Source: Dioscorea cayenensis subsp. rotundata (taxonomy: Eukaryota; Streptophyta; Magnoliopsida; Dioscoreales; Dioscoreaceae). From it: a DNA stretch of 64,000 bases. Under the pieces are notes generated by a model. That model was given only the letters and a program-made list of their open reading frames with translations, had not been told where the DNA came from and did not search any database. The stretch is from NCBI RefSeq assembly GCF_009730915.1, contig NC_052489.1:2693622-2757621 (forward strand), written 5' to 3'. The translations under genes were made by a program, and so were the position numbers. Positions 1 through 12,165 of this stretch are shown here, piece after piece (positions within the stretch are counted from its first letter, which is position 1; each line of letters opens with the position of its first letter).

Positions 1-506
1 AAGTGTAACACTCCGGTTTCTCTTCGTCGACATAGATACAGATTTGATGCTGTCTCATCCGGCAGGAAGCTCGAGTAACTTGAGTGCGGTGGCGTGCGAG
101 ATCATCGTCACATTCATTCTCATGTTTGTGATCTGTGGCTCAGCCACAGACTCAATGGCTGCGAAAGAGCTCGCCGGAGTTGCCATTGGAGCCGCCATCT
201 TCTGCAATGTTCTCATTTCTGGGTGAGTATATATATATATATTTAATTAATTCATATAATTTATTTGAAGTAGTATAATATATATGAATTAATTAAATAT
301 ATATATATATATATATTTATGGAAACTGATTAAAATGCAGGACTATAAGTGGAGCTTCAATGAATCCTGCAAGGAGTTTAGGACCAGCTATTGCTACCAT
401 GAACTTTGAAAGAGTGTGGATATATGTGGTTTCACCGGTGATTGGAGCTGTTTTTGGATCAGCATTGTATCACTTCTTACGTTTGCCTAAATCCCTGATC
501 AATTAG
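1..506 (+). CDS. NIP-type aquaporin, 3' part (last two exons; 5' end outside window)
   Basis: Nodulin-26-like intrinsic protein, a membrane channel for water and small uncharged solutes such as glycerol or metalloids. The visible exons are 1-222 and 341-506, with a GT-AG intron at 223-340 and stop TAG at 504-506. Reading frame 2 is open from the window edge, so the gene starts upstream. The protein shows the end of helix 4, helix 5, the second NPA motif (SMNPARS) and helix 6, ending in LPKSLIN. Around that NPA box the loop-E selectivity-filter residues Ala and Arg are present, with Val at the helix-5 position, as in NIP group I. The first NPA box lies outside the window. It is a paralogue of the NIP at 906-2338, which it faces tail to tail. 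The intron phase is the same in both genes, which supports the model. Substrate is not deducible. Confidence 0.93.
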
Positions 507-905
507 ATAAATCTTCTTTTTTTTTTAATTATTATCTTGTTTGAATGCCATCAGTTGTTGTACCTTTCATATTAATGTCACACTCCTTGTGCTTATAAAG
601 TGATTAGTCATTGAATTTCTCATTGAGTTTCAAACTTTTATATATATATAAGATAAAAATAAAGCGAAAGGCATCTTAGCCTAGTGGCACCAGCGAACTC
701 TGTGTGCAAGCCAGAGTGACAGAGCTGAATCTATACATGAGTAGGGTGAGAGCATGTGAAATATTTTAAAAAAACTCGTGCATACCTGACACGTGACTTG
801 TCCATATCTTATAAAAATAATAAAAAAAAAATACAACAATGTTAAAATATATAAAAGTTATTGCCAAATGTCATTAGAGATGATGAAAATACAAAGTGAA
901 TTCTC
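507..905. other. intergenic spacer between convergent NIP genes
   Basis: This 400-bp spacer holds the 3' flanks of both aquaporin genes and the possible SINE fragment described separately. Apart from AT runs I see no other feature. Confidence 0.7.
664..800 (+). repeat. possible tRNA-derived SINE fragment
   Basis: The stretch at about 676-686 reads TAGCCTAGTGG, a perfect match to the RNA polymerase III A-box consensus of tRNA-derived SINEs. About 50 bases further on, GAGCTGAATCT is a weak B-box-like sequence. It lies in the gap between the two convergent aquaporin genes. I see no clear poly-A tail or target-site duplication, so this is only a candidate fragment. Confidence 0.35.
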
Positions 906-2338
906 TCATGTTTTCAAAGTCATGCTGCTCTTCTTCTTAAAATCATGTAAGCTAACAAAGAAGTACGGTGATGATCCAGCAACAGCCCCAATCACTGGTG
1001 CAGTTATGTATATCCATATCCCTTGAAAGTTCATTGTGGCAAAGGCAGAGCCTAAACTTCTTGCAGGATTCATTGATGCTCCACTGATTGTCCTAAAAAT
1101 TAATACAAATTAATCCAATTAATTAGTTGTGGTTTGGTTCATGCACAGCTAGCTTTTTAGTGTTGAAAATTAATCACTGTCCTTCTAATTATTTATGGCT
1201 TTGATTCACATGAGGTTGAGTGTTTGAAAACAATGGCTTGATACATCCTTGTTCAGTAATGTGCTATGACTTTTGTTTAATGCATTAATTAACCATTACA
1301 GATTAAGTATCTTTATATTAAAAGTTATATAAATCAAGAGAAGATATGTAAAACATGTAAATTAAACCTATTATGTAAAAGCTAACAAAAATGAGAAACT
1401 CAAGCCTAGAGATATGCCAATCTGCATCTTCTAAATTAATCAATATGGGTCTATTAGTTAATCTAACAAAGAGTAAGTATATATTTGATTGAATCTATGC
1501 GGGAAATTATACATTGTGATTCCTATTTATATAAATCCTTACCCTGCAATGACGACATTGAAGATAACGGTAGCACCGATAGCTACTCCCGCGAGGTCGT
1601 TAATTGCCATGGGATCGGTGACAGTACCACAAACGACGAACATGAGGATGCAAGTAACAATGATCTCACTTGTTACGGCGTTTAAGTTTCCTGTACTTCC
1701 AATAGGATGAGATAGCATCAAGCTAGCATTTTCACCCACAAATAAACACCGAAGTGTTAAACACGCTAAAGTTGCACTAAGCACTTGAACCACCATATAT
1801 GGAAGTACCTGAAATAATTATTATAAAGTTGTCGATTATACGTTAAGCAGCTAAGAGAGAGTTGAGTTACAACTTTCCTATTGTAGAGACAGTTTTTTGC
1901 TGATTTTTTTTTTATCTATGGTTCTAATGTCAAATACACCATGATAAACATTTTGAAGTAAAAATACCAATTTCCAAGGGAATTGACGAATGGAGGCGAA
2001 GGCAATGGTGATTGCCGGATTGAGATGGCAACCGGAGATGTGCCCGATAGTATATACAAGTGCTATGACGACGGTGCCCCAAGCCAAGGCAACACCAAGC
2101 AATGTTATGTGCACCCTTTCATCGACAATTATCGATCCTACTCCAATGAGTATTAGAATATATGTCCCTATGAACTCTGCTGCAAACTATGCATAATATT
2201 CACACAATTAGATATCACAGATATGTGTTTAAATTAGTGATAATTAATGACTACTATTACCTTGTGAATGTTGATTCTAGAGATCAGAGGTTCATCTTCT
2301 TCCAATTTGGGAGCTATTTCAATGGAAGCAGAGGTCAT
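906..2338 (-). CDS. NIP-type aquaporin, complete, 4 exons, 249 aa
   Basis: Complete nodulin-26-like intrinsic protein. Exons in transcript order are 2338-2261, 2186-1968, 1808-1543 and 1092-906. All introns are GT-AG and the total is 750 nt (249 aa plus stop TGA at 908-906). The start is the first in-frame ATG, giving MTSASIEIAPKLEEDE. Both pore motifs are intact: NPA at residues 82-84 (in HLNPAIT) and 196-198 (in SMNPARS). The predicted aromatic/arginine filter is W62, V184, A193 and R199, the NIP group I pattern known from soybean nodulin 26, so water/glycerol-type transport is the likely activity. Six hydrophobic helices can be traced. The N-terminus is shorter than in many NIPs and the C-terminus is lysine-rich (FKKKSS). 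It converges on the partial NIP at 1-506. Confidence 0.93.
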
Positions 2339-2634
2339 TTTATTGGTTCATATGTTGTATTCTCTATGTGATCATGCTAATCTATATATATATATATATA
2401 ATATGTGATCATGAGACATTGTTGAATATGAGTAATGGCAGGTAATATGCTGGAATCATTACAATGTAGTTCTAGGAAGATTAATTGTCTATACTCCTCT
2501 ATGCTTGGAAACAAAAGATGTTGATGATTTCCATGAGAATCTCTCTTGGAGAATGATCATATTATGTTTTTACATGTAACACATTAATACTTGGAAGAAT
2601 ATTTTCTGTTTAGCTATATATATACATATAGAGT

Positions 2635-2967
2635 ATCGATTCTCTACGCACGTTTACAGATTCGTAATCTGTGAACGTTGCTCTCGGCAGTTGGATTTCA
2701 ATCCAACGATTCTGCACTATTTAGTGAACAATGAGAAAATGGTTTCTGTGGACGTACACAGACAGCAACAGTAGGAGGATTAAGATAATGCACGGTAAGA
2801 GCCAATCTTGTGTTTAATTTTGAAAAACACTGTTTATCTCACTTTTACTGTACACTATTTATAAGTACAGTATTACTGTTCACTAAATAGTACAGAACTG
2901 TTGGATTGAAATCCAACATAACAACGTTCACATATTACGAATTTGTGAACGTGCCTAGGGGATCGAT
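2635..2967. mobile_element. foldback MITE-like element with ~91-96 bp inverted repeats
   Basis: The left arm (2635-2730) and right arm (2877-2967) are inverted copies of each other. Both begin with ATCGAT and both carry a run like TGGATTTCAATCCAAC and then CTATTTAGTGAACA. The internal segment is about 146 bp. There is no coding capacity. The flanks are AT microsatellites, so I cannot define a target-site duplication or assign a superfamily. It lies just upstream of the NIP gene. Confidence 0.75.
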
Positions 2968-2970
2968 GCG

Positions 2971-3002
<32 letters not shown>

Positions 3003-4586
3003 TAGGGACCTTAAAGTCCTTGTGATATTTGTATTGGATCCTTAAGTGTTTACAAAGTTACAGGTGACATGCAAATTCCTACTTTTTGTAATTAATTTGA
3101 TAGAAGATAACAAGTAATAAATACTAAATAGTTTACTGAAAAGACTGTTATCTTTTCTTGTGATTGAAATAAAGAAAAGTACAAATTGTAGAGGATATTA
3201 AAGAAAGCTACTAATAGATGAAAAAGAAATTGAAATGAGGTCCTTGTTTTGTTGCATAGTGTCTTGCATTGTTTTAGGTGCTTGGTAATGTTAGTTTGAT
3301 GACTTGTGTATAGATATAGAGAATCAAGAAAAGATCTAGATGGTACAATTGCAAGAGAATTGGAATTAAGAATAAATGTAGAAGATTTGATGTGTGAACC
3401 AATGCTTAGAAGTTGGAGGAATAGTCTTCACATACAAATGTTACAGCTTAAGGGGTAGCATACATAGTACTTGTAAGGTTCTTCTAACTTTTTCATCACT
3501 ATATTATTTTATCCCTTCATTCCCAAGACTATTCTAAATTTTTCTCAAAAACAAAAATAAAAACAAAACAAAACAAAACAAAAACACACACATTTATGCA
3601 TTCTTCCTCAAGTGTACCTAATTTTTTGTTTTTGTCATCTATAGTTTTTTTCCACTATTATAAAAGTGTATTAATTTTAGCAGTCAACTAATTCTACATG
3701 TAATTCTTTAAGAGATTTGAGTACAACACCTCAACCTCCATGCCAGTGACTTTACTAAGTTCCAAATGAATGAACTGATGCTATCGAAATATTTTTGCTT
3801 AATTTTTGGTATTTTTAACAATAGCATTGTGACATATGTTAATTACCAATAGAAACATTATTCATGTAAATTCATACTTCTCCTAAGTAATTCTTGTTGC
3901 ATATGTTTTTAATGTAAGTATTTACTTTTATTACTTGCATCTATTGAGTATCGAGTATCGAGACTTATTATGTATGTCTTTTATCTCATATTAACTAAAA
4001 AATATCTTAGAATTATATTTGTAGTAACTGTTATATGTTATTTATCTCACCTTAGTTAGTAAGCATTTTAGGGTTATATTTGCAAATATTTGTATTTTCT
4101 GTTGCTTTATATTTATTTAAAAACATTCCACTCTTTTTATAAACAGAGTTTAAATTCCCTCTTTGTGTCTTAACAAATTAGTACCAAAACTTTCATGCTG
4201 CTTCTTATGCTATCTCTGTTCCTATTTTGCACATTTATTGATTGGTGATTTGGTGTTTTATCTGATTGTATCACCATGAATTCGATGATGCCGGCCAAAT
4301 TTGATATTAAGAAATCCTTTATATTCCCTTCGAGAAATTCTTTCATACAAATTTATCATACAAAGTTCTAAGTATGCTAACTAATTAGTCATAGTCTTGC
4401 TAATCAGATAAACAATGATACTATTGGCCTAAGTATCATATACCAAGAAAGAAATGTAACTACACTAACAACTCCAGCGCCATCTCTAAACCGATACCTG
4501 TCCAGATTAAAGATAATGTGATTCGACAAATAACAAATAAATCCCATGGGCAAGACAAGAGTGTATTTACTATTTACTCTTTAACT
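2968..4586. other. AT-rich intergenic DNA
   Basis: The stretch starts with an (AT)n run at about 2971-2998 and continues as AT-rich, low-complexity sequence. It includes an A-rich (AAAAC)n-like run near 3545-3590. No open frame or RNA gene can be supported. Confidence 0.6.
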
Positions 4587-4935
4587 CTTTACTTTTTTTT
4601 TTGGCAAAAGGAGTTGCAACGAACTAAGAAAAAGAGCAAAAGAAAACCAACAGAAGCTAAAACACGAAATTAAACGTAGAACAAATGTCTTCAAGCCAGC
4701 GGGGTCGATCACGCCCTTGAGCAAAGAGAGATAAAAGAGGGTTATCACTTCCAAAGTGCGCAAGGTGGTCAGCAATGGTGTTTGAATCGCGATTAATATG
4801 CTCGAAGATGAAGTTGTTCCAAGGCTGGATCAAGTTGTTAATATCCCGAATCAAGGACGAGAAGCGCCAAGCCGTCGTGTTGTTGAAGTCGTTGAGTAAA
4901 TGAATGGCGTTCCTACAGTCAGTGAAGAGGATCAC
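4587..4935 (-). pseudogene. 5'-truncated LINE fragment: RNase H-like domain plus 3' end
   Basis: On the minus strand, an open frame from 4935 to 4657 encodes an RNase H-like domain of the kind found at the C-terminus of plant LINE reverse transcriptases. Visible landmarks are TDCRNAIHLLND near its start, FEHINRDSNTIADHLAHFG in the middle, and a short tail. Below it, the plus-strand T run at about 4591-4602 would be the poly-A end of a minus-strand retrotransposon. The upstream reverse transcriptase is missing, as expected for a 5'-truncated insertion. I could not find a convincing target-site duplication. Confidence 0.7.
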
Positions 4936-6305
4936 CTATGTTGTGTTGAAAGGATATCTATATGATCCGATCGATTGCGTAAGGCCGGCGGTAGCAACGG
5001 AACCGGGGAAGTATACAGAAAAGACAGTTCTTTTGCTAAAAGGATATGCATCCATACTAAGGGAATATAGTTCCATGAGTATCAGTATATTCTATTCTTC
5101 ATTCAATAAGATATGGCTTGTGGCTTAATAAATAAAGAAAATTATATACATGATAAATTAATCAAGGATTTTTTTTTTAATTACTTCAATCTGGTACAGA
5201 AATTTTGGTGAATAATCCTCTCATCCAAGTATTGACTCTAACAATGCTCCCTTTTCTGCATTTTTAACTGCTGATGAACTCCTAACTTCATCTCCACCGT
5301 CCAGAGAATATAGAGCAAACAAGAACTTTATTTTATTCAAGCACTCAATAAACATCAAGATAAATTGAACAAAAATAATATAATTCAATCTCACACAAAC
5401 TAGAAACAAAACCAAAAGTTAATGAATTGGTTTCTAGTTAATCATGGAAGAGTCCATTTTAACTAAGACTCAGGCTAATGTATGAAATGAATTAGAACTA
5501 ATGAGATGCATTAGAGGCACTAATCTTGTTTATATAGTCATTAAAAATGATCATGTATGTATTAAATAATTCTTGTTAAAGTTCATTGTTTTCATTTTTT
5601 TCATATTGATTCTGACAACAAAATTCATCATTAATATCCAAAAACTATGCTTAGATATTAATGCATGTTATATTCATAGTGTTGTTTTACCTTATAAGTA
5701 AATGTCAAACATGCATGGTGTTCTTAGCAGTTTTACATTAACTGAAAACATGATTGGCATGAAACTGATGATTTTTTTTTTTTAATTCGGTTTATTTATA
5801 TGGAATGCTTCTCAATCAGCTAAATATAATCAGAACAATTAAGAAGATCAAGCATGAAAATCAAGTTGTCTTTTAACAATCATAGACAAAAACTATCTCA
5901 TAATACGAAATCAGATAAAAGTACTTACAAGAGAATTAAGAACAAAAACAAGGCCAAATTACTGCTACATTATAGACAATGTAAGGATCTCTGGAAAATA
6001 ACAAAGTTCTCGGACAATCTATACAATACGATATGATACAAGGAAGCAGTAGACGACACGATCGAATCCATACAAGATTCGATCTGCAGATAATTTATCG
6101 ATGCTCAAGCAGTAAGTAGCATAGAAATATCTGTCAATAATTTACATGATTCTTTTGTTCAAAGATTATATAGAATGTCTACCCAATTGCATTCGGTTGC
6201 ACTGTGCTCTCCATCTCCCAACTCCTCCTCCTGTCATTTATAATTTATCAGCAAATCATTCGGTAAAGATTTTGATCTGTTTTCAAGAAATAGAGGTAAT
6301 CCAAC
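4936..6305. other. intergenic DNA and 3' flank of CRY1
   Basis: Positions 4936-5130 are less AT-rich than their surroundings and border the LINE fragment sharply; I do not recognise them. The rest is AT-rich, with the CRY1 3' untranslated region and possible polyadenylation signals just below 6306. No gene can be supported. Confidence 0.5.
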
Positions 6306-8733
6306 TCACATTGATGGTGAGAGTTGTCTCCAATTTAACATTTGGTGTGACTGTGAATGCCTCTGCAAGTAACCAGAGTTCCCGATACCAGGATCATCAT
6401 CGTCAGGATAATGCTCAGAACGACTAGAAGTAGGCGGAGGAGACCAAACCGGAACAAGTCCACCGTCTCTTTCGGTCCAAGTGCTTGCTGACTCTGCTGT
6501 CGAATGCAGTGCATTCCGTAAAATATCTGGATTAAACTGTGGTAAAGCTTGTGCTACTTCTCTATGAGTATCTGCCTCGAAATTTATATTAGATGGCACT
6601 TCCGGCCTGCTATCCTCAGCTACATTTCCAGCACCAACGGATACTTCTTCTTCAACTCTAATTAGTGAAGAAATTGTAGTCATACTTGGCACCATTTGAT
6701 CGGCATGTCTTCTAACTGCTGTGTTGTTAATTCGAGGAAGTTCACGTTCGCGATCGATTTCCATATCTGTTTCTTGAGGAAAATCAATCGGTGGCACATC
6801 TGAAGAATCACCAAGTCCTTCTTCTGTTCCATTCTCCATCACAGCTCTGGAAGCCGCTTCGAGTTGCCACATTTCTGCTAGAGCTTCCTGCAGTCTTGTC
6901 TTAGCTGCTGATATTTCTACAATCGGAAGAGGATAATTTGAGCCCAATTCAATGCCTGCAGCTTGTAGAACAGACTCAGGCGCATTCCAAGGGTGGTGTA
7001 TCCATTCCGTTGGTAATCTAGCCAGCTCTGGCAGCCACCGCCGCACATACTCTCCATTCGGATCAAATTTATAACCTTCAAACTATTCATTCCAATAGTG
7101 AAAACAAGAAAATTCACAAGAGTTAGCAAAACATGTCATTGTTTTCGACAGTAAAACAAAGAGATACATATAAATACCTGTGGATTATCTATACGATCAA
7201 AGTCTCGACCATCAGGAAGAGTCCCTGATATGTATTGCCAACCAAGAGCATCACTTTCAAGATCGGCATCGAGTAGTGTATCCCAGAAGTACTTCATCCC
7301 CCATCTCCACGGAAGCTGCAAAACTTTCACAAAGAAACTAGAGACCACGACACGAATTCGATCATGTAGCCAACCAGTTGCCCATAATTCTCGCATTCCA
7401 GCATCAACCAGAGGATAACCAGTTCGGCCTTGTCGCCAAGATTTAAAGTAATTCTCATCAACCACCCAAGGAAAGAACCTAAGGTGAGTTAACAATGGTC
7501 TCTCATGACTACAAGGATGGTTGAAACTCAAGTATCTAGAGTACTCCCTAAGACCGATCGATTTCAGAAACAAGTTAACACTCTCTTCGCCTGCCTTATT
7601 TCCTTCATTCGACCAAACGAGCTGTTTCATTCGAACAAGGTGAAAGACTTTGCGGACACTCACCTCGCCGAAATGCAAATGAGGTGAAAGCAAGGACGTA
7701 GTTGCGCTGTCCGCCTTCTTTCGATTAACAGAATACTCAATCAATGGCCCATTGACAAATGCCATAAGGGCCTTATCAGCATTGCGCCACCCGGGTGACC
7801 AAGCTCGAGCAAGAAGAGCATTGCTTGCCTTCTCTAACTCATCCTCAAACACCAGAGTATCTGAAGGACATTTTGACACATCACCTGAAATGAAACTCAA
7901 TGGCAGATAAAGTTAACATCAATCATATATACATACATGATTGGTTTGTACTTTAAGAAATCTAAACTGCCAAGAATTGATAAAGAGATATATATACACC
8001 AGAGGAGATTCGTTTTGGGGGAAGAAGTGGAGCAGCAGGATCATAAGGCATGCTGAGGCATTTGTTCCAGAAAGGAGCAAAGGTTGTGAAAGGACACTGG
8101 TTTTCATCATTCACTTCCCATGGCTCATAAAGCAAATCAGCATTAAATGAACGCACTGTAACCCCTTGAGCACTCAGACTTTCCTTCAGTCGATGATCTC
8201 GAACAAGTGACAAAGGATCTTAACAAAGAACACACACACACACACACACACACAAAGTATTACATGACATGATTATCAATTATAATAAAAAACAGATCTT
8301 GAAGAAGAAGAAGAAGAAGAGAAGACTGACCATAGAGATGATTGAAGAAGAGATTGGAAGCACCAGTGGAGTGAACAATGTCAATGAGAGTGGAAGCAGT
8401 ATCAAAAGACCTCTTTGTGATGAGAGGAGTGCCAAGACTCCTAAGAGAAGAGTCCAAATGGTGAAGGCTTTGGCTAAGCCACCATCTAGAGACTCTCCCA
8501 GGATAAAAAGGCCCTTCTTCTTCTGGTGCCCATATGAAAACAGCCACAACATCACCACTCCTAACACCAGCAGCAAGTGCAGGATTATCCTCCACTCTCA
8601 AGTCTCTCCTAAACCATACTATGCTTCTGCTACTACTAGTGCTACTACTAATATTGCTAATATTACTGCTACTTCTGCTGCTGCTGCTTTGTTGTCCATG
8701 AACAGCAACAGCAGGAGAAGAACCACCAGTCAT
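6306..8733 (-). CDS. CRY1: cryptochrome 1 blue-light photoreceptor, complete, 4 exons, 701 aa
   Basis: Blue/UV-A photoreceptor that binds FAD and controls de-etiolation and other light responses. Exons in transcript order are 8733-8331, 8218-8000, 7884-7178 and 7082-6306; introns are GT-AG and the total is 2106 nt. The N-terminal photolyase-related domain begins near residue 38 with IVWFRRDLRVEDNP. The FAD-binding domain is at about 230-445, with GYPLVDAGMRELW at 363-375. The tryptophan triad maps to W347, W400 and W423, and the FAD-proximal Asp to D419, matching W324, W377, W400 and D396 of Arabidopsis CRY1 with a constant offset of 23. The C-terminal extension carries the DAS elements in order: DQMVP at 571-575, an acidic EEE at 587-589 and STAES at 637-641. 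The tail LNWRQLSPSM resembles the CRY1 end. CRY2 is less likely given this tail and length. The first 36 residues are an unusual serine-rich extension. Confidence 0.96.
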
Positions 8734-9300
8734 GGCTTTCTAAGCTTTGTAGCTGCAGGAAGAAGAAGAGGAAGAAGAGGTGGTGGTGGTGGTGGTGGTG
8801 GTGAAGAACATGGTTGGATTGTGGGGATTGAGTTCTTTGCTTTGTTGGTAGAGAGTGAGGGAGCTCCAACCAATGGATGTGGAGAGGATGAGATGATTGG
8901 TTTCAATGGCAGTACCTTTCTTACCATGCCACAGTGACATACACCCACTTTTTTTTTAGTCTCTTTTGTGAATTTCAATTGTTATTTATTACTTATTCTT
9001 GTTTCACTAGTTACTGTTTTGAGTTGTGGTTTTATGTTTTTGTTATTTTGTTGGATATTTTTTTTCCTTTTGCTTTTTTGAGGGGGTTTTTTGAGTTTGA
9101 GTTTGAGGTTGACCCTTTGATGGCATGGACTTGGAACTAGTGTTTTAGTGCATACTGTTTGTACTATATATGTGTTGGATGCAATGTAACTTAAGGAAAG
9201 ATTTTTAAGTGGGTTTGTTAGATTGAGTGCTTTATAGCTTTTTGCTTTTTTTTTTCCCTGCTCCCTTATCTTTGTTGTTCCTTTATATAGCATTATACTT
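8734..9300 (-). promoter_or_regulatory. CRY1 5' leader and proximal upstream region
   Basis: Upstream of the CRY1 start codon (toward higher coordinates) is a leader rich in CCA/CTT-type repeats, including a (GGT)n run on the plus strand at about 8779-8801 and (GAA)n runs nearby. This is a typical plant 5' untranslated region. I cannot pinpoint a TATA box or start site with confidence. Confidence 0.4.
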
Positions 9301-11014
9301 TAGTTTTGTAATATTTTATTGTTTGACTATTTGAACATGATGGATTTTTTAATAGATTAAAAAGTTGACGTATAAAGGAATGAGGCTTTGGTAGATCACA
9401 TAGATTTGTTGATTAATGTAATGTGAGGAATGATTGTTTATCAATTAATAAATGGCATGGAAAATAATTGGTTTTTGAAGTGATGGTGTATGTTTCCTAT
9501 TACATCAACTCGTGCTTCTATTATTAAGCATAATTCATGTCACACATTTCATTTTTTTTACTTTTTTTTTTAGATTTTTAGAATGTTTGATGGGTTTTTT
9601 TTAAAATAAATAAATATGAATAAGCTAAAGAGCCAACCATTAAATTGGAAGAGATTGAACCCTTGATTTTGGAGTGATTTAGACTTCTAATTTTGAATTT
9701 AGAAGGAAGAATGAAATACCATTCTTTTAACTGTATGGGTGGTTAGTTGTTTTTTTTTAAAAAAAAAAATTACATAAAATATATTAGAAAATAAAAAAAA
9801 ATGATTCAAAGTGTAGGTACAAATCGTATTAGATAACTAATGACCATTTGGTATATTGGTATCAAATATTTTATATAAGATATTTCTCTCATTACGCAAA
9901 TAAACAAAACATCTGTTGTAGAGTTCAGTTTATTGTGTGTATTATTTTTGACACATGATTTGTTCACATTTATAAAAAAAATCATAAAGTACATGTACAT
10001 ACAGCATTAGAGTACATAATACGAGGAAAAAAAACATATCATAATAGATCTTCGTCTTCTAATAATAATATTTTATTTTAAACATTTAAAAGTTTATTTT
10101 TTTAATTAATGTTACTAAATATGATTAAAAATAGATTGGAAAAATAAACGAATAAATAAATAAAAGAGGAACATTGACATAAGAATGGTCCTAACTTTGA
10201 TAGCCATCAAAGCACAAGTTGATCACATTATAACAAGAAAAGCCAATGTGCAGGAGGAATCACATTCCTCTTTTCATAAAGTCGTTGATGAGAACTCACT
10301 GTCACAATGTTTTAAACTAAAATCACATTCACAGTCCTTGTGTCAAGTTAACTCACCGCCTGTATCTTACTATTTGAGGGTCCTTTCCATGTGGAACATG
10401 TGTTCATATTCAACTACCAAAATTTCAAATGACCTGTTTAGCTGCTAAAAAATAAATAAATAAAGGTATACTTAAGTCTCAGCATAGCATGTGAGAGCAG
10501 AGCCATTGCACACATAGGTGCTGAAATCATTTATACATAATTACTATTTATACTTTCAGAAATATGCTCTCAACTGAGATTCGAATTCTCACCACTTATA
10601 AAAAATTCTAACACCCAAACTACCAAAAACTTATATATATAGAGAGAGAAGCAACAAGTAAAAAGTTCCTGCAAATCAAAAAATAAAAGAGAGAAAATGT
10701 AAGAAAAAAGATAGGCACATAGAAGAGGAGAGAGAGTACAATAACAACTGGAATAGTATAGGTTTTAATATACTTGGGTGTACGGTGTGATTAATGGATG
10801 TTTATTTGTTTATAGTTTATTTGCAAGAGAAAGTGCAAATCACCCCGAGGATTGGCCCGCCACTAGTTAGATATTTGATCCAATACTTATAATTTACTTA
10901 GTGAGAATTTAACCCTCATGAAAACAATGTTCATAACGGTTTAACCGTTGGATTTGATATGTATATCTTTAGATTTGTTATTTATGAATGAATGTGCATA
11001 GATGACTGACTCTC

Positions 11015-11053
<39 letters not shown>

Positions 11054-11677
11054 CAATAAGTTATCTAGAGATTTTCTAGAAACCAAAAGTAAGAGTGAGG
11101 AAGAATAAGAGAGAGATAGACCCATGGAAGGGGAGAGAAAGTGAAACAATCACTAGAATAGTACAACTTTTTGATGTACTTTTTTTTGTTGTAGAGTGAT
11201 ATTAGCGGATGTTCATTGGGGGGTGCAAATCACCTTGGATGGCAAGGATTGATTTGCTATTATTTGTTTATAGTGCTTGTTGAACTTGCATTTGTGCTCC
11301 AGGATTATATTCATTTTTAACTTCTCTTTAATGAAAAACACTTGTCGCTTATTTGTCATATATATATATATATATATAGCATGTTTATTAATATATGAAA
11401 TTTATATTGAACTTACAATAAAAATAATCTATTAAAATTAATTATGATGTGTAATAAATCTATTTTTTATGTTGAAAAAAAAACTCCATAATTAGTAATA
11501 TCTAAATAGTTCTATAACTTAAGTCTAAATAATTGGGCAACCAAAACTAAGATAAGGTATTCGTGGATCTTCATGAGTCTATGATGAAGACTTTGCACAA
11601 TCTAATTATTGTTCACATAACTTTATCCAATATTTCAATTTCATATATAACTCTGTAAAGTACTATACGTTTATACA
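9301..11677. other. AT-rich intergenic DNA with one diverged direct duplication
   Basis: No gene can be supported. Segments at about 10640-10880 and 11050-11260 are diverged direct copies: both run from an AT microsatellite through an AGAGAG-rich stretch, an ACTGGAATAGTA/ACTAGAATAGTA-like motif and a GTGCAAATCACC motif. Confidence 0.5.
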
Positions 11678-12157
11678 CAGTGGTAGATCCAGAGCTTAAT
11701 GGGGCTTCAACCCCTTTTGATCTTGGTTTGGGTTATCGGTGAAGTAGCTCTGGAGGAGACCTTATCGGAGTTTGCTAGAGAGAAAACCGGGGTAGTCATC
11801 CCTCTTTTGAGCAAACTAGTCAGATACAATTACTTCCTCTTAGTCACGTATCTCTCATAAAAAAACAATTTAAATTTAAGCATGTTTAAATAATTTTTTT
11901 TTTGAAAAGGGCGATAAGTGCCTGTTTTTATGGCGTGTGATCCTCACCACTTCGCACATCACATAAGAGACTTATTTTGATGTCGCTAGCCACTTGAACC
12001 AAGTGGCTTTGGTAAAATATTTTTTTTTTCCCGTATGTATATTTAAATTGTGGTTTTTCAATTAAAAGTACATTGAAGACAATTAATTTGGTGATTAAAT
12101 TTTTTTTCCCACATTTTACATTCAACCCCCTACGAGCCAATATTAGTTTCGTCACTG
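11678..12157. mobile_element. short non-autonomous hAT-like element, 8-bp TSD
   Basis: The left end starts CAGTGGTAGATCCAG and the right end, read inverted, starts CAGTGACGAAACTAA, giving short imperfect terminal inverted repeats. The flanks TTTATACA (11670-11677) and TTTATGCA (12158-12165) are an 8-bp target-site duplication with one mismatch, the length made by hAT transposases. The 480-bp interior has no transposase, so the element would depend on a source elsewhere. Confidence 0.72.
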
Positions 12158-12165
12158 TTTATGCA

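Noticed and set aside
4936..5130. Possible organellar or retrotransposon fragment with an open frame (reads ...YLYDPIDCVRPAVATEPGKYTEK...)
   Set aside because: Base composition and sharp border suggest an insert, but I do not recognise the sequence and no ends or duplication are visible.
8269..8937. 222-codon plus-strand open frame opposite CRY1 exon 1
   Set aside because: Shadow of the CRY1 coding exon and its repeat-rich leader; no domain, and the minus-strand gene explains the region.
9738..9778. Adjacent T and A runs that might be a terminator hairpin
   Set aside because: Simple homopolymer runs are everywhere in this AT-rich DNA and RNA polymerase II genes do not use such terminators.
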